DNA from: a virus
Length of the DNA stretch: 35,761 nt
IMG/VR virus record: IMGVR_UViG_3300048797_000052
Span: 1 to 35,761 of that record
Strand: one strand, 5' to 3'
Shown: positions 18,660-27,685 of the stretch, piece by piece
Layout of the letters: every line of letters starts with the position of its first letter
Position numbering within the stretch: position 1 is the first letter of the stretch
Made by a program: the position numbers and the translations under genes
The notes under the pieces: model-generated
Seen by the model: the letters and a program-made list of their open reading frames with translations, nothing else
Databases searched by the model: none
What the model was told of the DNA's origin: nothing

Positions 18660-19634
18660 GGAGTCAAACGCGATGCCTGTACAGGATGGAGCGAGAGTGA
18701 ACGCCGTGGAGAAATTGACGACGTAGTTACCGACCCCTGTCTTGGTGATACTGCTCACGCCATAGCTGGATTGGATCGTGGTACCGATCGTATAGACCCA
18801 AGCCTTGGCGGCGCTCGGGTGATCCTGCTGATGCAATGGTGTTACCGCCAGCGCATTGCTGGTCGAGGATTGCTGATCGGTTTTTGCAGCAGTCAAGACC
18901 TGAAGAAGATTGGACGCGCGGCTCAACAGGCCGCCGATCGTGAACGCCCCTGTCGTACTATCGATTGCGGTGACGTTTGTCCCGCTGATGGGAATATACG
19001 ACAGCACGCGCCAGTTGCCGCTGCCGGCATAAACCGCGAACGCAACGTCGCCGGCGGCCGTGGTCTTGCTGGCCGCACCTGGAATGATCAGGCTGGAGCC
19101 GTTGTAAGTGAGCGTCAGAATGCCACTGAAAACCAGCGTCTTTTGCACACCGATGACGCAGTTCGAGCCAAAGCTGGTGATGGTGGTAGTGCCGCTGACA
19201 GTCTGCAGCACCTGCGGCGAGGCGCAGAGATCCGTGGTACCCGAACTCGCAACCGCACCAGAGCCGCCGCCGGAAACCGGCACCCAGACGCCATTGGTGA
19301 CGTCGATGACGCCCTCGACCACCCAGCCCGAGCCCGAATACCTTTTTTTGATTTTCAGCGTCGACGAGGTGTTATCGAGCCAGCATTGCCCGGCCTTTGG
19401 CGCGCCGCCGAGTGCGTTGGTCGGTGCCGAGGGTCCCTCGTTGCAGGTCAGCACCGCATCGACCGCGGCATTGACGTCGTTGGCCGCAGTCAGGCCGTTA
19501 TAGACGCCCGTGGTCGGCAGCGATGCGGCACCTTGCGACGCCAGCAAATGCATCGGCCCGGTGACAAGCCAGGACGTCGCCAGAGAAACCAGGAAGGCGA
19601 GCACAATCACGCCGAGCGGAACGTTTCGTTTCAT
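18528..19634 (-). CDS. Tail-fibre-like protein with N-terminal membrane segment
   Basis: 368 residues. A basic start and hydrophobic stretch (MKRNVPLGVIVLAFLVSLAT SWLV) precede a Gly/Ser/Thr-rich, beta-dominated body. It includes LPTTGVYNGLTAANDVNAAV, KKRYSGSGWVVEGVID and DTTGAFTIGGLL-like repeats, and ends VTFNIIFRATSTGAFTDPGV GF. The middle parts resemble phage fibre and pyocin-type repeats and follow the J-like gene directly, the normal place for side fibres. The membrane-spanning N-terminus is unusual for a fibre. It could be a signal anchor or mean display on the cell surface. The 3' end overlaps the polymerase gene. Confidence 0.65.
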   Translation of the reverse strand: MKRNVPLGVIVLAFLVSLATSWLVTGPMHLLASQGAASLPTTGVYNGLTAANDVNAAVDAVLTCNEGPSAPTNALGGAPKAGQCWLDNTSSTLKIKKRYSGSGWVVEGVIDVTNGVWVPVSGGGSGAVASSGTTDLCASPQVLQTVSGTTTITSFGSNCVIGVQKTLVFSGILTLTYNGSSLIIPGAASKTTAAGDVAFAVYAGSGNWRVLSYIPISGTNVTAIDSTTGAFTIGGLLSRASNLLQVLTAAKTDQQSSTSNALAVTPLHQQDHPSAAKAWVYTIGTTIQSSYGVSSITKTGVGNYVVNFSTAFTLAPSCTGIAFDSSVGLIATANSVSGVTFNIIFRATSTGAFTDPGVGFMVNCFGPQ

Positions 19635-19660
19635 CGGAAGTGTCCTTTGCTTGGAAAATT

Positions 19661-22600
19661 CTAGTAGCCGCGTACCAAAACATTGATCTCGCTACCGCCG
19701 ACCGAGACGCCGGCGTTCATGACCGTGAGAGTCACTCCCGACAGCGACAGCCCGGTCCAGGTCACCATGTCGCCGGGGTTGGGATTGCGGATCGACGGCG
19801 TCAGATGAGGCAACGCTTCCGCGTTGAGGCCGCCATTGAAGGGAACGTCGACCGCGGCCCCGGTCGGTCGGAACGTAATCGCGAGACCCGCGCCCGAAGG
19901 CACGGTTAAATTCTGGTAGCTGTCGAGCCGATCGGGAACGTCGATGGTCCAGACCCAGCTCTCGAGCACAGCGATCGCGCCGGGATCGGGAACCGCGGCT
20001 GTCGGAAGGATCTCGAACTGTATGCCGAGTTGGAACATCCAGCCTTGATAGACATCTGGCGACCACACCTGCACCGGGCCCCATACGGGCGAGGGACCGA
20101 CTTGCGATACCTGGATGATCGGCCTCACCCGCACGAACTGCGACAGAAAGGATTTCAGGAAATCCGGATTGCCGAGGAAATCCGCATTGCCGAGAAAGTC
20201 GTCGTTGACCGCGACGCCGGCCGCGGTCCAGTCATTAGAGACCCGGCAGAAGGTGACGCCGCCGGTGTTGACGATGGTTGGCGACCAATAGAAGCCGCCG
20301 CCCTGCAAGCCCGAGTCGAGAAAATTGGGAGCACCGAGAAAATCCGCGCGCGACAAAAACGGATCGGAGCCAGCCGTGCGCACGAAATTGCTGGTGGTAT
20401 CGATACCGACGTAGCCCGTGCAGGTGCCGTGCCATTTTTCCGCGGCCTCGTCATGCCTGACCACGACATTCTGGGTTGCAACCGAATCCGTGATCTGGAT
20501 CGATTGTGTAGGACTCGAATAGTTTCGCACGCCGAACGGCGAGGTCGCATAGGACGTCACCCAATAAAGATCGTCGCCGACGGTCTGCCAGGGCGAACTA
20601 ACTGAATCCTCGATGATCTGGGCAGATGCAAAGGACGCGCCCTTGCGGATCTCGATCGGGATCGGTCTTAGGTCTACAGGTGAGTCCCAGGACAGAAATT
20701 CGCGCCCCGTGATGAATGTATTGCGAAGATTGGCAATAGGCGCCGGTGCTTTCGATAGCCCCTGCAGCGTGATGTGATCGAGCGTGGTCCAATCCGACGC
20801 GGTGCCATTATCGAAAATGCAGCGGACCCGAAAACTCCAAACGCCGGCAGAGGTCACTGGCGCGCTTGACGAGGTGGCCGGCGGCAGCACTGTATCGACC
20901 GTGGTCCAGGGACCGCCGGCATCGTCGTCACGCCGCTGCACCTGGAACGAGGCGATATTACCAAATCTCGGCACCTGCCAGATCAGCGAGACCTGCGCAC
21001 GGACCGCGGCGCCGGAGCCGTCGATCACCTCAAGATATTGCAGGTTGCGCGGCGGCAGCGTGAACGGATCCGCCGGGATAGTGATGTTGGGCGTATAGGG
21101 CGGTATGGTGCCGCTGTCGGCCGTCGAGATCGCCTGTGCGTCATCGACCAGGGTGAGTGCCGCGATCAGATCCTTTTGATGGGTGATCACCTGGACGCGA
21201 TAGACGGCATATTCGGAAGCCGTCTCGCCGAACGCAAACAAACAACCCAGCTCAGCCGCCACGCCCGTAAGATCTCCCACTAACGTCAGAGAATTATAAT
21301 CGCCGGCCGAGGTGACATCGAGCGCCCGCACGATCGGCGAGGTTGTTCCTGCCAGCCTGAAACTCATGCCGTAGGTTTTGCCGGCGGCGACGGTGACGAG
21401 CTCGTCGAATGTCACCACCTGGCCGGCGACCGATTTGACCCGGCCGGCATTGAGCCCGATCAAGAGCACGTCATGGGTGACTGCGACGCGATCGCCACGG
21501 GTGCAGACCAGATTCTCCCAGCCGACGTTAAGCGAGATTTTTTCAGGCCGAAGCCGAGCCTGGGCGATCTGGAACCGGCCGTGTTTCCAGATCAGCGCCG
21601 GATCGGTCACGCCGGGAAACCGGATCCCCTCGAACAGCGTCGCATTCGTTGAGTCGAAACCGTCGTCATAGACGATGCGCTCGTCCTGGGTGTAGCCGTT
21701 GAGCTCGTTGATAAACGAAACACGCCAACCGTTGGGCTGCTGCGCGTAGGGTTTCTGGCCCTGAAAGCCCCAGGAGTTGCGCTGCGTAAAATGCTGCACG
21801 ATCGAATCGGCGGGCCGATCCCAGATCACGCCCCATTTGCCGTCGATGAAGGTCGGAACGGCACGGCCACTGGCCGCGATGTCGCAAAGCTTGTCGTAAA
21901 CCGAGCCGACCGCATTGATGACCTGGTTGAACTTGAAGCCCTTCGAGACGCAATAGGTCCACCAATCCTGCAGATTCGAAATGTTGATCAGCGCGTCGGC
22001 AACGGGCCTTGCATTTGACGGTCCCTGCAGCACCCAGCGGAACAGATCGGCCGGATTCTGTGAAGCCGTGTTGGCGTTCCAGGTTGAACCGGATCCGCTA
22101 TAGGCCAGCACCAGCGACGAACAGATGCAGTTGAAAGTGTTGATGACGCCCGAGAGCTGGTCGGTCGCCTTGATGCGGAGCGCCACCAGCGCCAGCGGTT
22201 TCGGGAAAGTGATGGGCGCGGCATGCTTGGTAGAGCGCAGCGCGGTCCAGATCATGCTGTCGGTGACATGCGCGGGATCGCCGCCGCCGGTTAACTTTGA
22301 TGTCTGTACCTCATACTGGCCGCGCGCGACCGGGATATTAAGACCGAGCCGCGACGGGCTGTGGGAAGTCGCAAAAGTAAGATTGGCCGCATTGGTCCAT
22401 GATGTGGTGCCGGCGATCCGGTAGCGCGTGGCAACCGTGACGCTCCAATTCATCGGGCCGCCCTGGCCGTTGGTGGCGCTGATACCTTGCGGTGCCGTGA
22501 AATCAACCGAGATTTCGTCGGCGCCGACCGCGCTGGTCTGGCTGTTCCAGATCCCGCCGGTGCCATTGATACCAGGCGCATCGACCGTGTTGATCAGGTT

Positions 22601-23425
22601 AATCGACAGCCCGAGTTCGTCGACCTCGCCGGGATAGAGCGTGATCGCGGCATCACCGACAAAACCTTGCCTGGTCTCGATGGTGACGCCGGCGAATGAC
22701 GCGATCGGCGTCTCGCCGATCTGTAAGGCTGAAATATTCAGAGGCCCGTAGCCGAGGCAAAACAACAGGCGCAGATATTGATCGTCGCCGACGATCTCGG
22801 TGTAGGGCTTGGCGGCATAATAGGGCGATTGCCGATGAGTGCCCAGCACAACCGGAATCGGCCCGAACGGGTTGGCCTGGTTTTGCGCCCCCTGGACCGA
22901 ATTCAGCGCGGTCGAGGTGACGCTCTGGGCTGCCGCCGGCACAGGAAACAACGCATTGAGCGCCAGCGAACCGGCAAGGATGATGCCGCCGGCGATGAAC
23001 GCCGTGGCGATGCCCGCGCTCAAGCCGACCGCCGTTCCGAATGCTGAAGCCGCCAACCAGCTGCCCGCCGGCCCGGCAATGAGGAAAGCCGCGACCGCGA
23101 CCACCAGGCCGAACACGGTTTTGAGCGCATTGCCACCGGAAAGCCGCGGCAGGAATGTGACGGTCGCACCCGCCTTGACGCGAACGCGATGCCAATTTGC
23201 CGGCTCGATCAGATGACCGTCAATGCGGACGATCAGATCGCCGCGATCGCGCAGGTCCGGATGGCCGCTCAAGGTCTCTCGCAGGATTTCCGCGATCGAC
23301 AGCCCCGCCGAAAAATGGCGCTCGATGCGGCCACCGTTCAAAGGATGGGTTTTGCCGATGACGCGAACCGTCGCGCCAGGCGGCAGGATCTCGCCGTCGA
23401 GCGCTGATATGATGAGAGCATTCAT
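19661..23425 (-). CDS. Tail tip protein J-like (host specificity), with fused I-like N-terminus
   Basis: 1254 residues. A beta-grasp-like head (ALIISALDGEILPPGATVRV IG, then GATVTFLPRLSGGN) and a hydrophobic part (VFGLVVAVAAFLIAGPAGSW; IATAFIAGGIILAGSLALNA) correspond to lambda I/J N-termini. The tip core follows: IPVVLGTHRQSPYYAAKPYT, LRLLFCLGYGPLNIS, DKLCDIAASGRAVPTF and RVSFINELNGYTQDE. Fibronectin-like regions appear at about 800-960. Near the C-terminus the short block DFLGNADFLGNPDFLK and a copy ADFLGAPNFLD recur. The protein caps the tail and contacts the receptor. ATGA overlap with the K-like peptidase gene. Confidence 0.85.
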   Translation of the reverse strand: MNALIISALDGEILPPGATVRVIGKTHPLNGGRIERHFSAGLSIAEILRETLSGHPDLRDRGDLIVRIDGHLIEPANWHRVRVKAGATVTFLPRLSGGNALKTVFGLVVAVAAFLIAGPAGSWLAASAFGTAVGLSAGIATAFIAGGIILAGSLALNALFPVPAAAQSVTSTALNSVQGAQNQANPFGPIPVVLGTHRQSPYYAAKPYTEIVGDDQYLRLLFCLGYGPLNISALQIGETPIASFAGVTIETRQGFVGDAAITLYPGEVDELGLSINLINTVDAPGINGTGGIWNSQTSAVGADEISVDFTAPQGISATNGQGGPMNWSVTVATRYRIAGTTSWTNAANLTFATSHSPSRLGLNIPVARGQYEVQTSKLTGGGDPAHVTDSMIWTALRSTKHAAPITFPKPLALVALRIKATDQLSGVINTFNCICSSLVLAYSGSGSTWNANTASQNPADLFRWVLQGPSNARPVADALINISNLQDWWTYCVSKGFKFNQVINAVGSVYDKLCDIAASGRAVPTFIDGKWGVIWDRPADSIVQHFTQRNSWGFQGQKPYAQQPNGWRVSFINELNGYTQDERIVYDDGFDSTNATLFEGIRFPGVTDPALIWKHGRFQIAQARLRPEKISLNVGWENLVCTRGDRVAVTHDVLLIGLNAGRVKSVAGQVVTFDELVTVAAGKTYGMSFRLAGTTSPIVRALDVTSAGDYNSLTLVGDLTGVAAELGCLFAFGETASEYAVYRVQVITHQKDLIAALTLVDDAQAISTADSGTIPPYTPNITIPADPFTLPPRNLQYLEVIDGSGAAVRAQVSLIWQVPRFGNIASFQVQRRDDDAGGPWTTVDTVLPPATSSSAPVTSAGVWSFRVRCIFDNGTASDWTTLDHITLQGLSKAPAPIANLRNTFITGREFLSWDSPVDLRPIPIEIRKGASFASAQIIEDSVSSPWQTVGDDLYWVTSYATSPFGVRNYSSPTQSIQITDSVATQNVVVRHDEAAEKWHGTCTGYVGIDTTSNFVRTAGSDPFLSRADFLGAPNFLDSGLQGGGFYWSPTIVNTGGVTFCRVSNDWTAAGVAVNDDFLGNADFLGNPDFLKSFLSQFVRVRPIIQVSQVGPSPVWGPVQVWSPDVYQGWMFQLGIQFEILPTAAVPDPGAIAVLESWVWTIDVPDRLDSYQNLTVPSGAGLAITFRPTGAAVDVPFNGGLNAEALPHLTPSIRNPNPGDMVTWTGLSLSGVTLTVMNAGVSVGGSEINVLVRGY

Positions 23426-23856
23426 GCATGTTCTCGAAACCGATAAAACCCGGTGATGCGGTGCGCGAAATTGCCGGAACGATAGCGCTCGATCCGCGAG
23501 GTCTCGCCGCGCTCGACATGCAGCATCAGGCCTGGCGTCACCACCACGCCGATATGGCGCGGGAACGAGCCCTCGCGGATCAAGACGCCGTCGAATGATG
23601 TCTCGGTGCCATCGGCAACCTGATCCCAGGGATCCAACTCGCCCTTGATCAGATACGAGATCGCCGCGCGGTCAGCACCCGTCTGATAGCGATCGACGTA
23701 GGACGGCAGGTCGATGCCACGCAGCTCGCGGAATATCAAGAGCACCAAGCCCCAGCAGTCGCACCCGACGATCGAGCGGCCACGGTCGAGATAGGGAATG
23801 CCTACAAAACTGTCGAATAGCATGAGACGCGCGATCTCTGACTGAGAAACTGCCAC
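23422..23856 (-). CDS. Tail tip NlpC/P60 peptidase (K-like)
   Basis: 144 residues from a GTG that overlaps the DUF1833 stop by one base (TAGTG). The catalytic Cys is C34 in GCDCWGLVLLIF; H101 lies in FPRHIGVVV and H113 in GLMLHVERG. 'GIPYLDRGRS' precedes the Cys as in phage cell-wall peptidases. The family cleaves peptide bonds in peptidoglycan, helping the tail penetrate during infection. The gene order M-like, L-like (DUF1833), K-like, I/J-like is the standard lambda tail-tip order. Confidence 0.9.
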   Translation of the reverse strand: MAVSQSEIARLMLFDSFVGIPYLDRGRSIVGCDCWGLVLLIFRELRGIDLPSYVDRYQTGADRAAISYLIKGELDPWDQVADGTETSFDGVLIREGSFPRHIGVVVTPGLMLHVERGETSRIERYRSGNFAHRITGFYRFREHA

Positions 23857-24359
23857 TAGAAAAATAAACTCGGAAACGAGCTAGGTGCGAATGATCCTGC
23901 AGGATACGGCTCGGTCGCAAGTGCATCCATCGTCAGATCGAATGTCAGCGACAGGCTGTCGTAAACCAGATTTGTCATGCTGAGCGCCGGCCATGACATC
24001 TCGACGGTGTCGGGCGCCGAGGCCAGCACGGCCTCGATCAGGATCGAGGGCGGCGTCGAGACCGAGCGCGCCAGGGGGATAATGTCGCGCGTGATATTCG
24101 AGACGATCAGCTTTGACGCCGGCGCCGCGCGGTCCTGCTCGTCGGGCAGCGAGACGTCGATGCCGGCATAGAGAAACGTCAACGTGCGCGAAACCGTGCC
24201 ATAAACCAGTGGATCGGTTGTGATGCGCGCGGTCGGATCGGTTGACAGCAGGATCGGAGATCCCAGGCTCGGATGCGTGATGGTCAACAGGAAGATGACA
24301 ACCTCGCCACTTTCCTGCGCGAACAGTGCTTTCCGGAAATTGAGGCTGAGCACCCTCAC
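23856..24359 (-). CDS. Minor tail protein, DUF1833 (L-like)
   Basis: 167 residues from a GTG overlapping the previous stop (GTGA). The family's features are visible: SLNFRKALFAQESGEVVIFL LTITHPSL near the start, then PILLSTDPTARITTDPLVYG, FLYAGIDVSLPDEQDRAAPA SKLIVSNI, and PSILIEAVLASAPDTVEMSW. DUF1833 proteins occupy the place of lambda L, linking the tail tube to the tip. No iron-sulfur Cys cluster like lambda L is seen, so the resemblance is by order and by DUF pattern. Confidence 0.82.
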   Translation of the reverse strand: MRVLSLNFRKALFAQESGEVVIFLLTITHPSLGSPILLSTDPTARITTDPLVYGTVSRTLTFLYAGIDVSLPDEQDRAAPASKLIVSNITRDIIPLARSVSTPPSILIEAVLASAPDTVEMSWPALSMTNLVYDSLSLTFDLTMDALATEPYPAGSFAPSSFPSLFF

Positions 24360-24715
24360 GGCATCACCATCAGTGCCAGCGAAAGCTGGTAATTATTGGC
24401 GCCCTGCGGCGAATAGGCCGGCGGGGACGCCTTGGTGAATTTCACCAGTAGGGTCGCGCCTGAGATCGGATCCGGAAAGGTGAACGGCAGCGCGCCGTTC
24501 AAGATCGTGGTGTAGAAAAACGTCTCGAATGTCGCGATCTGGGTATCGGTCAGGATCATCACACCCGACAGCGGGCGCATCACGGCCGTGGTGCGCCGGC
24601 GCGTGGTCGACGGCCCGGTGTCGGGCTGGTATTCGACCAGCGCGTCGCCGACGCCCTTGCTGGCACCCGACAGCAGCAGCGCCTGCGGCAGCGTTCCCGG
24701 CCATGCGGACGCCAT
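24356..24715 (-). CDS. Minor tail protein (M-like/distal tail)
   Basis: 119 residues starting MASAWPGTLPQALLLSGASK. It is beta-rich: VEYQPDTGPSTTRRRTTAVM, TDTQIATFETFFYTTILNGA and LPFTFPDPISGATLLVKFTK. The phrase 'rRrTta....lsg...lt..q...f..Ff...l..G..pF.f.dP' is typical of phage minor tail proteins between the tape measure and the L-like protein, and is shared with distal tail proteins. The ATG overlaps the tape-measure stop (TGATG). Confidence 0.8.
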   Translation of the reverse strand: MASAWPGTLPQALLLSGASKGVGDALVEYQPDTGPSTTRRRTTAVMRPLSGVMILTDTQIATFETFFYTTILNGALPFTFPDPISGATLLVKFTKASPPAYSPQGANNYQLSLALMVMP

Positions 24716-26829
24716 CAGCGGCTCGCCAGGCGTTGCCGCGACCCGAGCTGGTCGGTCAGCACGCGATTAAGCGGTGCGCCTGGCGTTGCAGCGCTCTTGG
24801 CCGTGATCTGCGCGATCGCGACCTCGATGTCGATGCCGCCATTGGCATTTTGTTTTTGCGTGGTGCCGCCGCCGCCACCTGGCGTCTCGATCAGGTTGAC
24901 CGTGATATGCGGCAGCGATCCGCCGCCGCCCGAGGAGACGCCGAGATTGCCGTCGGCGCCGCGACGCAGCGGCACGATCGCCTCGGGGCCGGCCTCGCCC
25001 ATCCGGGCCATCGGCACAACCTGCTCGCGGTCGATGACTCCACCACGCGCGAACGGGACGACATTGCCGCCGTCGAAAATATTGCCGTGCGCGCTGAACA
25101 CGCCTGGTCCGGCCGGGCTGCCGAGCGTGATCTGGCCCTGGGCGCCGCCCAGGCTGCCGAGGCCAAGCCCGCCGGCTGCGGTCTGCAGCGCCTGCATCAA
25201 GGGCGTGACGATCGCGATCTTGATGATCATCTGCTCGATCGCTTTCACCACGGCCATCCCCATATCGGAAAAACCCTGGCCGACGCTCTTAGTGTGGGAC
25301 GCGATGTCGGTCAGCCCCGTCACCAATTCATTCTCGATCGCCGACGAGAGCGTGCGCGCGGCCGTGTTGAAACGCATCTGCGCCGCCTCGGCCGAATTCA
25401 GCGCCGTGGTGACGTTGGGATAAATGTCTTTCAGCTTGCTCGCGATCGCGACATCTTCCTGCGACAGGAACGCGGTTCTTGCATTGAAATTGTTTTCGTT
25501 GGCGATCTTAACTCGCGCCAGGTTGTCGGCGACGGCGGCCGCCTCGAGCTTGAGGCTCGCGAACGCTGCGGCCTGGGCTGCGGTTTCCTTGCCTCCATTG
25601 GCCTGCACTGCTGCGGTCTCGGCCGCGATGGCGCGAAATTTTGCCAATGCAGCGGCGCCCTCGCCGACCGCAAGCGTGTCGGCCGTTTGCGTTTCGATGT
25701 GTTTCCGTAGCGTGTTGATGGCGCGATCGACGGCGTCATTGGCATCGCCGCCGGTCGGCGGCAGCACCGTGCCAGAGCCGCCGGTGATCGGGATTCTGAC
25801 CAGCTCCTGCTTTTGCTTGATCAGGGCCTGGACCTTGGTGATTGCCGAATCGACGGTTGCGAGATCCGCCGCATCGAGCCCGAGTGCGCCGGCCTTGTTT
25901 TCCAGCTTGAACCTCTGGAAATCCGACATCTCGGCATTCACGCTAGACAATTGATCGCGATAGGCTTGCAGGCCGGCGAGATCCTTTTGCAGATCGCCCG
26001 AGGATTGCTGGTCGACTGGCGTCAGAGAGCGCGAGAAAAACGAGCCGAGCGAGCCGGCTTTGTCGAGCAGACCGGTCGCAATATTGGCGAGCTGCACCAG
26101 CATCGGCAGGATCGAGCCCAGCGAGGCCTTGAATTGCATATCCCAGGCCGCGACCGCGGTATGCCACTCCCGATCGAAATCTTTCGCTTTCTGGATCACG
26201 CCGTCATCGATAACGGCGCCGAGGCTGATCGCGGCCTGCTTTTGCCGCCCGAATTCATCCGAGCTCTCGCGCAGCAGCGGGATCCAGTCCTTTGAAACGC
26301 CGACGATGCCCGCGATCGCCCGCTGCACCGCCGGCGTCGAGTTTTGCATCAGCCCCATGATGTCGACCAGCGCCATGCCGGCGGTCTTGATCTCGCCGTT
26401 GGTCTGCTTGATCGAGATCCCATTGGCCTCGAACAGCTTGCCGAAATCGGTGACGCCGCGGCTGGCCGCGGTCAGATCGGTGCCGATCTTGTCGAGCCCG
26501 GAAATGAAATCCTTTTCGGTCAAGCCTGCGGCGCGCGCCGCGAACAGCGTCGCCTGGAAATCGCGCGTCGACATGCCGGCATTAGTCGCATTCTCGGCGA
26601 CGTCGACCAGTTGCTTGTTGGTGGTGCCGACATAGTCGACAAAGGCGCGCAGGCCGGCGATCGCCGCGATGGTGGCGACGCCGACGCCGGCGACCGCCAG
26701 CGTCATGCCGGCGACCGAGCTGGTGCCGCGCTGGGCCGCTTGCTCGGCGCCGTCCATGGCGCGCGAGAAATCAGCAGCGCCCGAGGTGTTGCTGTCGATG
26801 ACGAGCTCTGTAGTAACGACTTGGCCCAT
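24715..26829 (-). CDS. Tail tape measure protein
   Basis: 704 residues. It opens with VVTTELVIDSNTSGAADFSR AM, the common start of this family, followed by hydrophobic helices (AVAGVGVATIAAIAGLRAFV), long helical middle parts and the diagnostic end FARGGVIDREQVVPMARMGE, then AGPEAIVPLRRGADG. Its length sets tail length; at about 0.15 nm per residue this predicts a tail near 105 nm, shorter than lambda. It begins one base after the T-frame stop, so translation is probably coupled to the G/GT genes. Confidence 0.93.
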   Translation of the reverse strand: MGQVVTTELVIDSNTSGAADFSRAMDGAEQAAQRGTSSVAGMTLAVAGVGVATIAAIAGLRAFVDYVGTTNKQLVDVAENATNAGMSTRDFQATLFAARAAGLTEKDFISGLDKIGTDLTAASRGVTDFGKLFEANGISIKQTNGEIKTAGMALVDIMGLMQNSTPAVQRAIAGIVGVSKDWIPLLRESSDEFGRQKQAAISLGAVIDDGVIQKAKDFDREWHTAVAAWDMQFKASLGSILPMLVQLANIATGLLDKAGSLGSFFSRSLTPVDQQSSGDLQKDLAGLQAYRDQLSSVNAEMSDFQRFKLENKAGALGLDAADLATVDSAITKVQALIKQKQELVRIPITGGSGTVLPPTGGDANDAVDRAINTLRKHIETQTADTLAVGEGAAALAKFRAIAAETAAVQANGGKETAAQAAAFASLKLEAAAVADNLARVKIANENNFNARTAFLSQEDVAIASKLKDIYPNVTTALNSAEAAQMRFNTAARTLSSAIENELVTGLTDIASHTKSVGQGFSDMGMAVVKAIEQMIIKIAIVTPLMQALQTAAGGLGLGSLGGAQGQITLGSPAGPGVFSAHGNIFDGGNVVPFARGGVIDREQVVPMARMGEAGPEAIVPLRRGADGNLGVSSGGGGSLPHITVNLIETPGGGGGTTQKQNANGGIDIEVAIAQITAKSAATPGAPLNRVLTDQLGSRQRLASR

Positions 26830-26831
26830 GA

Positions 26832-27643
26832 CTATTCGGTTTCGAGTTGCGATTTTGTATGGTCGGAGAGATATAGATCGTCGAGATCCTCGAGGACCCC
26901 GATTTCCCAGGGATCGAGCCGGATGCGGGCCTGGCGCAGGAATGCGTCGATGTCAGGCCATTCGATCGGCGACGAACCGAAGCCGTTGCCGCCCTTGCGC
27001 CGGCGCAACCGATGGTAGATGCGCCAGAGATAATCCAGCGCGATCGGCAGCGGCGGGCAGGATAGCTCGGCCTGGTATTCGGCGAGCGCTTTCGGGTTAA
27101 GGGCGCGCGCGACGAGGCCCTCGAGCAATTCGCGGTAGGGGGCGCCATCTGCGAGCGAATTAAGTTGGAACGTCTTTTCAGCGAATGCCCTCAGATCTGC
27201 TCTGAGGGCGGCATAAAAGCCCGCTCACCTGTAAAGTAATCGGTGATCTGCACAAAAAAGCTTCCGAGATCGGGACGCACGAACAGATCGACCGCGGCAT
27301 CGAGCGAGAATGCGATCGGATCCGGCGACACAAACTTAAAGGTTGGATTTGGCGACCAGCCGACGATACGGCGGCAAAGCGTGGTGACGTTTTTGCGCCG
27401 CCGATCGTCGACAGTTTCCTGGCCGCCCTTCCATTTTCGGCCGTTGACCTGGGCGAGCTCTATCGCCCTTTCCTTTTCGAGATTTTCGCGGCTCATATCG
27501 CTAACAACCGCGAGCGTTTGCGGGTGCGACGGCCCTGCGAGCTCGATCACCCAGCCGGTCGGGATAGAGGTGCCCGGCTTCAGGATGGCGAGCTTGAACG
27601 AGGCCTGCGGCGCGAGATCCGATAGATCGAGAGTGTCTGACAT
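26832..27643 (-). CDS. Tail assembly chaperone GT-like, predicted -1 frameshift product
   Basis: If ribosomes slip -1 at 27215-27221, the first 143 residues of G are joined to 127 residues in the -1 frame, about 270 in total. The T part reads ALRADLRAFAEKTFQLNSLA, then DGAPYRELLEGLV, ALDYLWRIYHRLRRRKGGNG FG, PIEWPDIDAFLRQARIRLDP and WEIGVLEDLDDLYLSD, which is typical for phage tail-chaperone T domains. The T frame has no good start codon of its own; a TTG at 27128 would leave out conserved residues. Frames: G stop at 27191-27193, T stop at 26832-26834. Its product should be made at a low ratio to G. Confidence 0.85.
27187..27221 (-). promoter_or_regulatory. Programmed -1 ribosomal frameshift signal (slippery site plus hairpin)
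   Basis: Read on the minus strand, GGCTTTT (27215-27221) is read as G-GCT-TTT in the G frame. A five-base spacer follows, then a perfect 9-base stem (arms 27201-27209 and 27187-27195) with a 5-base loop. The A-site TTT re-pairs fully after a -1 slip, while the P-site GCT re-pairs only in part (GGC). The -1 frame is open from just before this site to the T stop. Slippery run, spacer and stem are in the classical arrangement of lambda G-T. Confidence 0.85.
27191..27643 (-). CDS. Tail assembly chaperone G-like
   Basis: 150 residues starting MSDTLDLSDLAPQASFKLAI, with a GGAG site. The body (TSIPTGWVIELAGPSHPQTL, ENLEKERAIELAQVNGRKWK, RRKNVTTLCRRIVGWSPNPT) and the last piece DLGSFFVQITDYFTGERAF match phage tail assembly chaperones, which coat the tape measure and recruit tube subunits. 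It stops inside a hairpin that forms the frameshift signal described in the next entries. It sits between the tail tube and tape-measure genes as expected. Confidence 0.85.
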   Translation of the reverse strand: MSDTLDLSDLAPQASFKLAILKPGTSIPTGWVIELAGPSHPQTLAVVSDMSRENLEKERAIELAQVNGRKWKGGQETVDDRRRKNVTTLCRRIVGWSPNPTFKFVSPDPIAFSLDAAVDLFVRPDLGSFFVQITDYFTGERAFMPPSEQI

Positions 27644-27685
27644 TGAAGGCTCCAGGTTTTTTTGAAACGATCAGACCTTCAGGCT

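Noticed and set aside
26771-27148. Minus-strand frame over the T region in a different frame
   Set aside because: The T domain residues are in the neighbouring frame (26832 stop). This frame is Arg/Ser-rich with no chaperone features.
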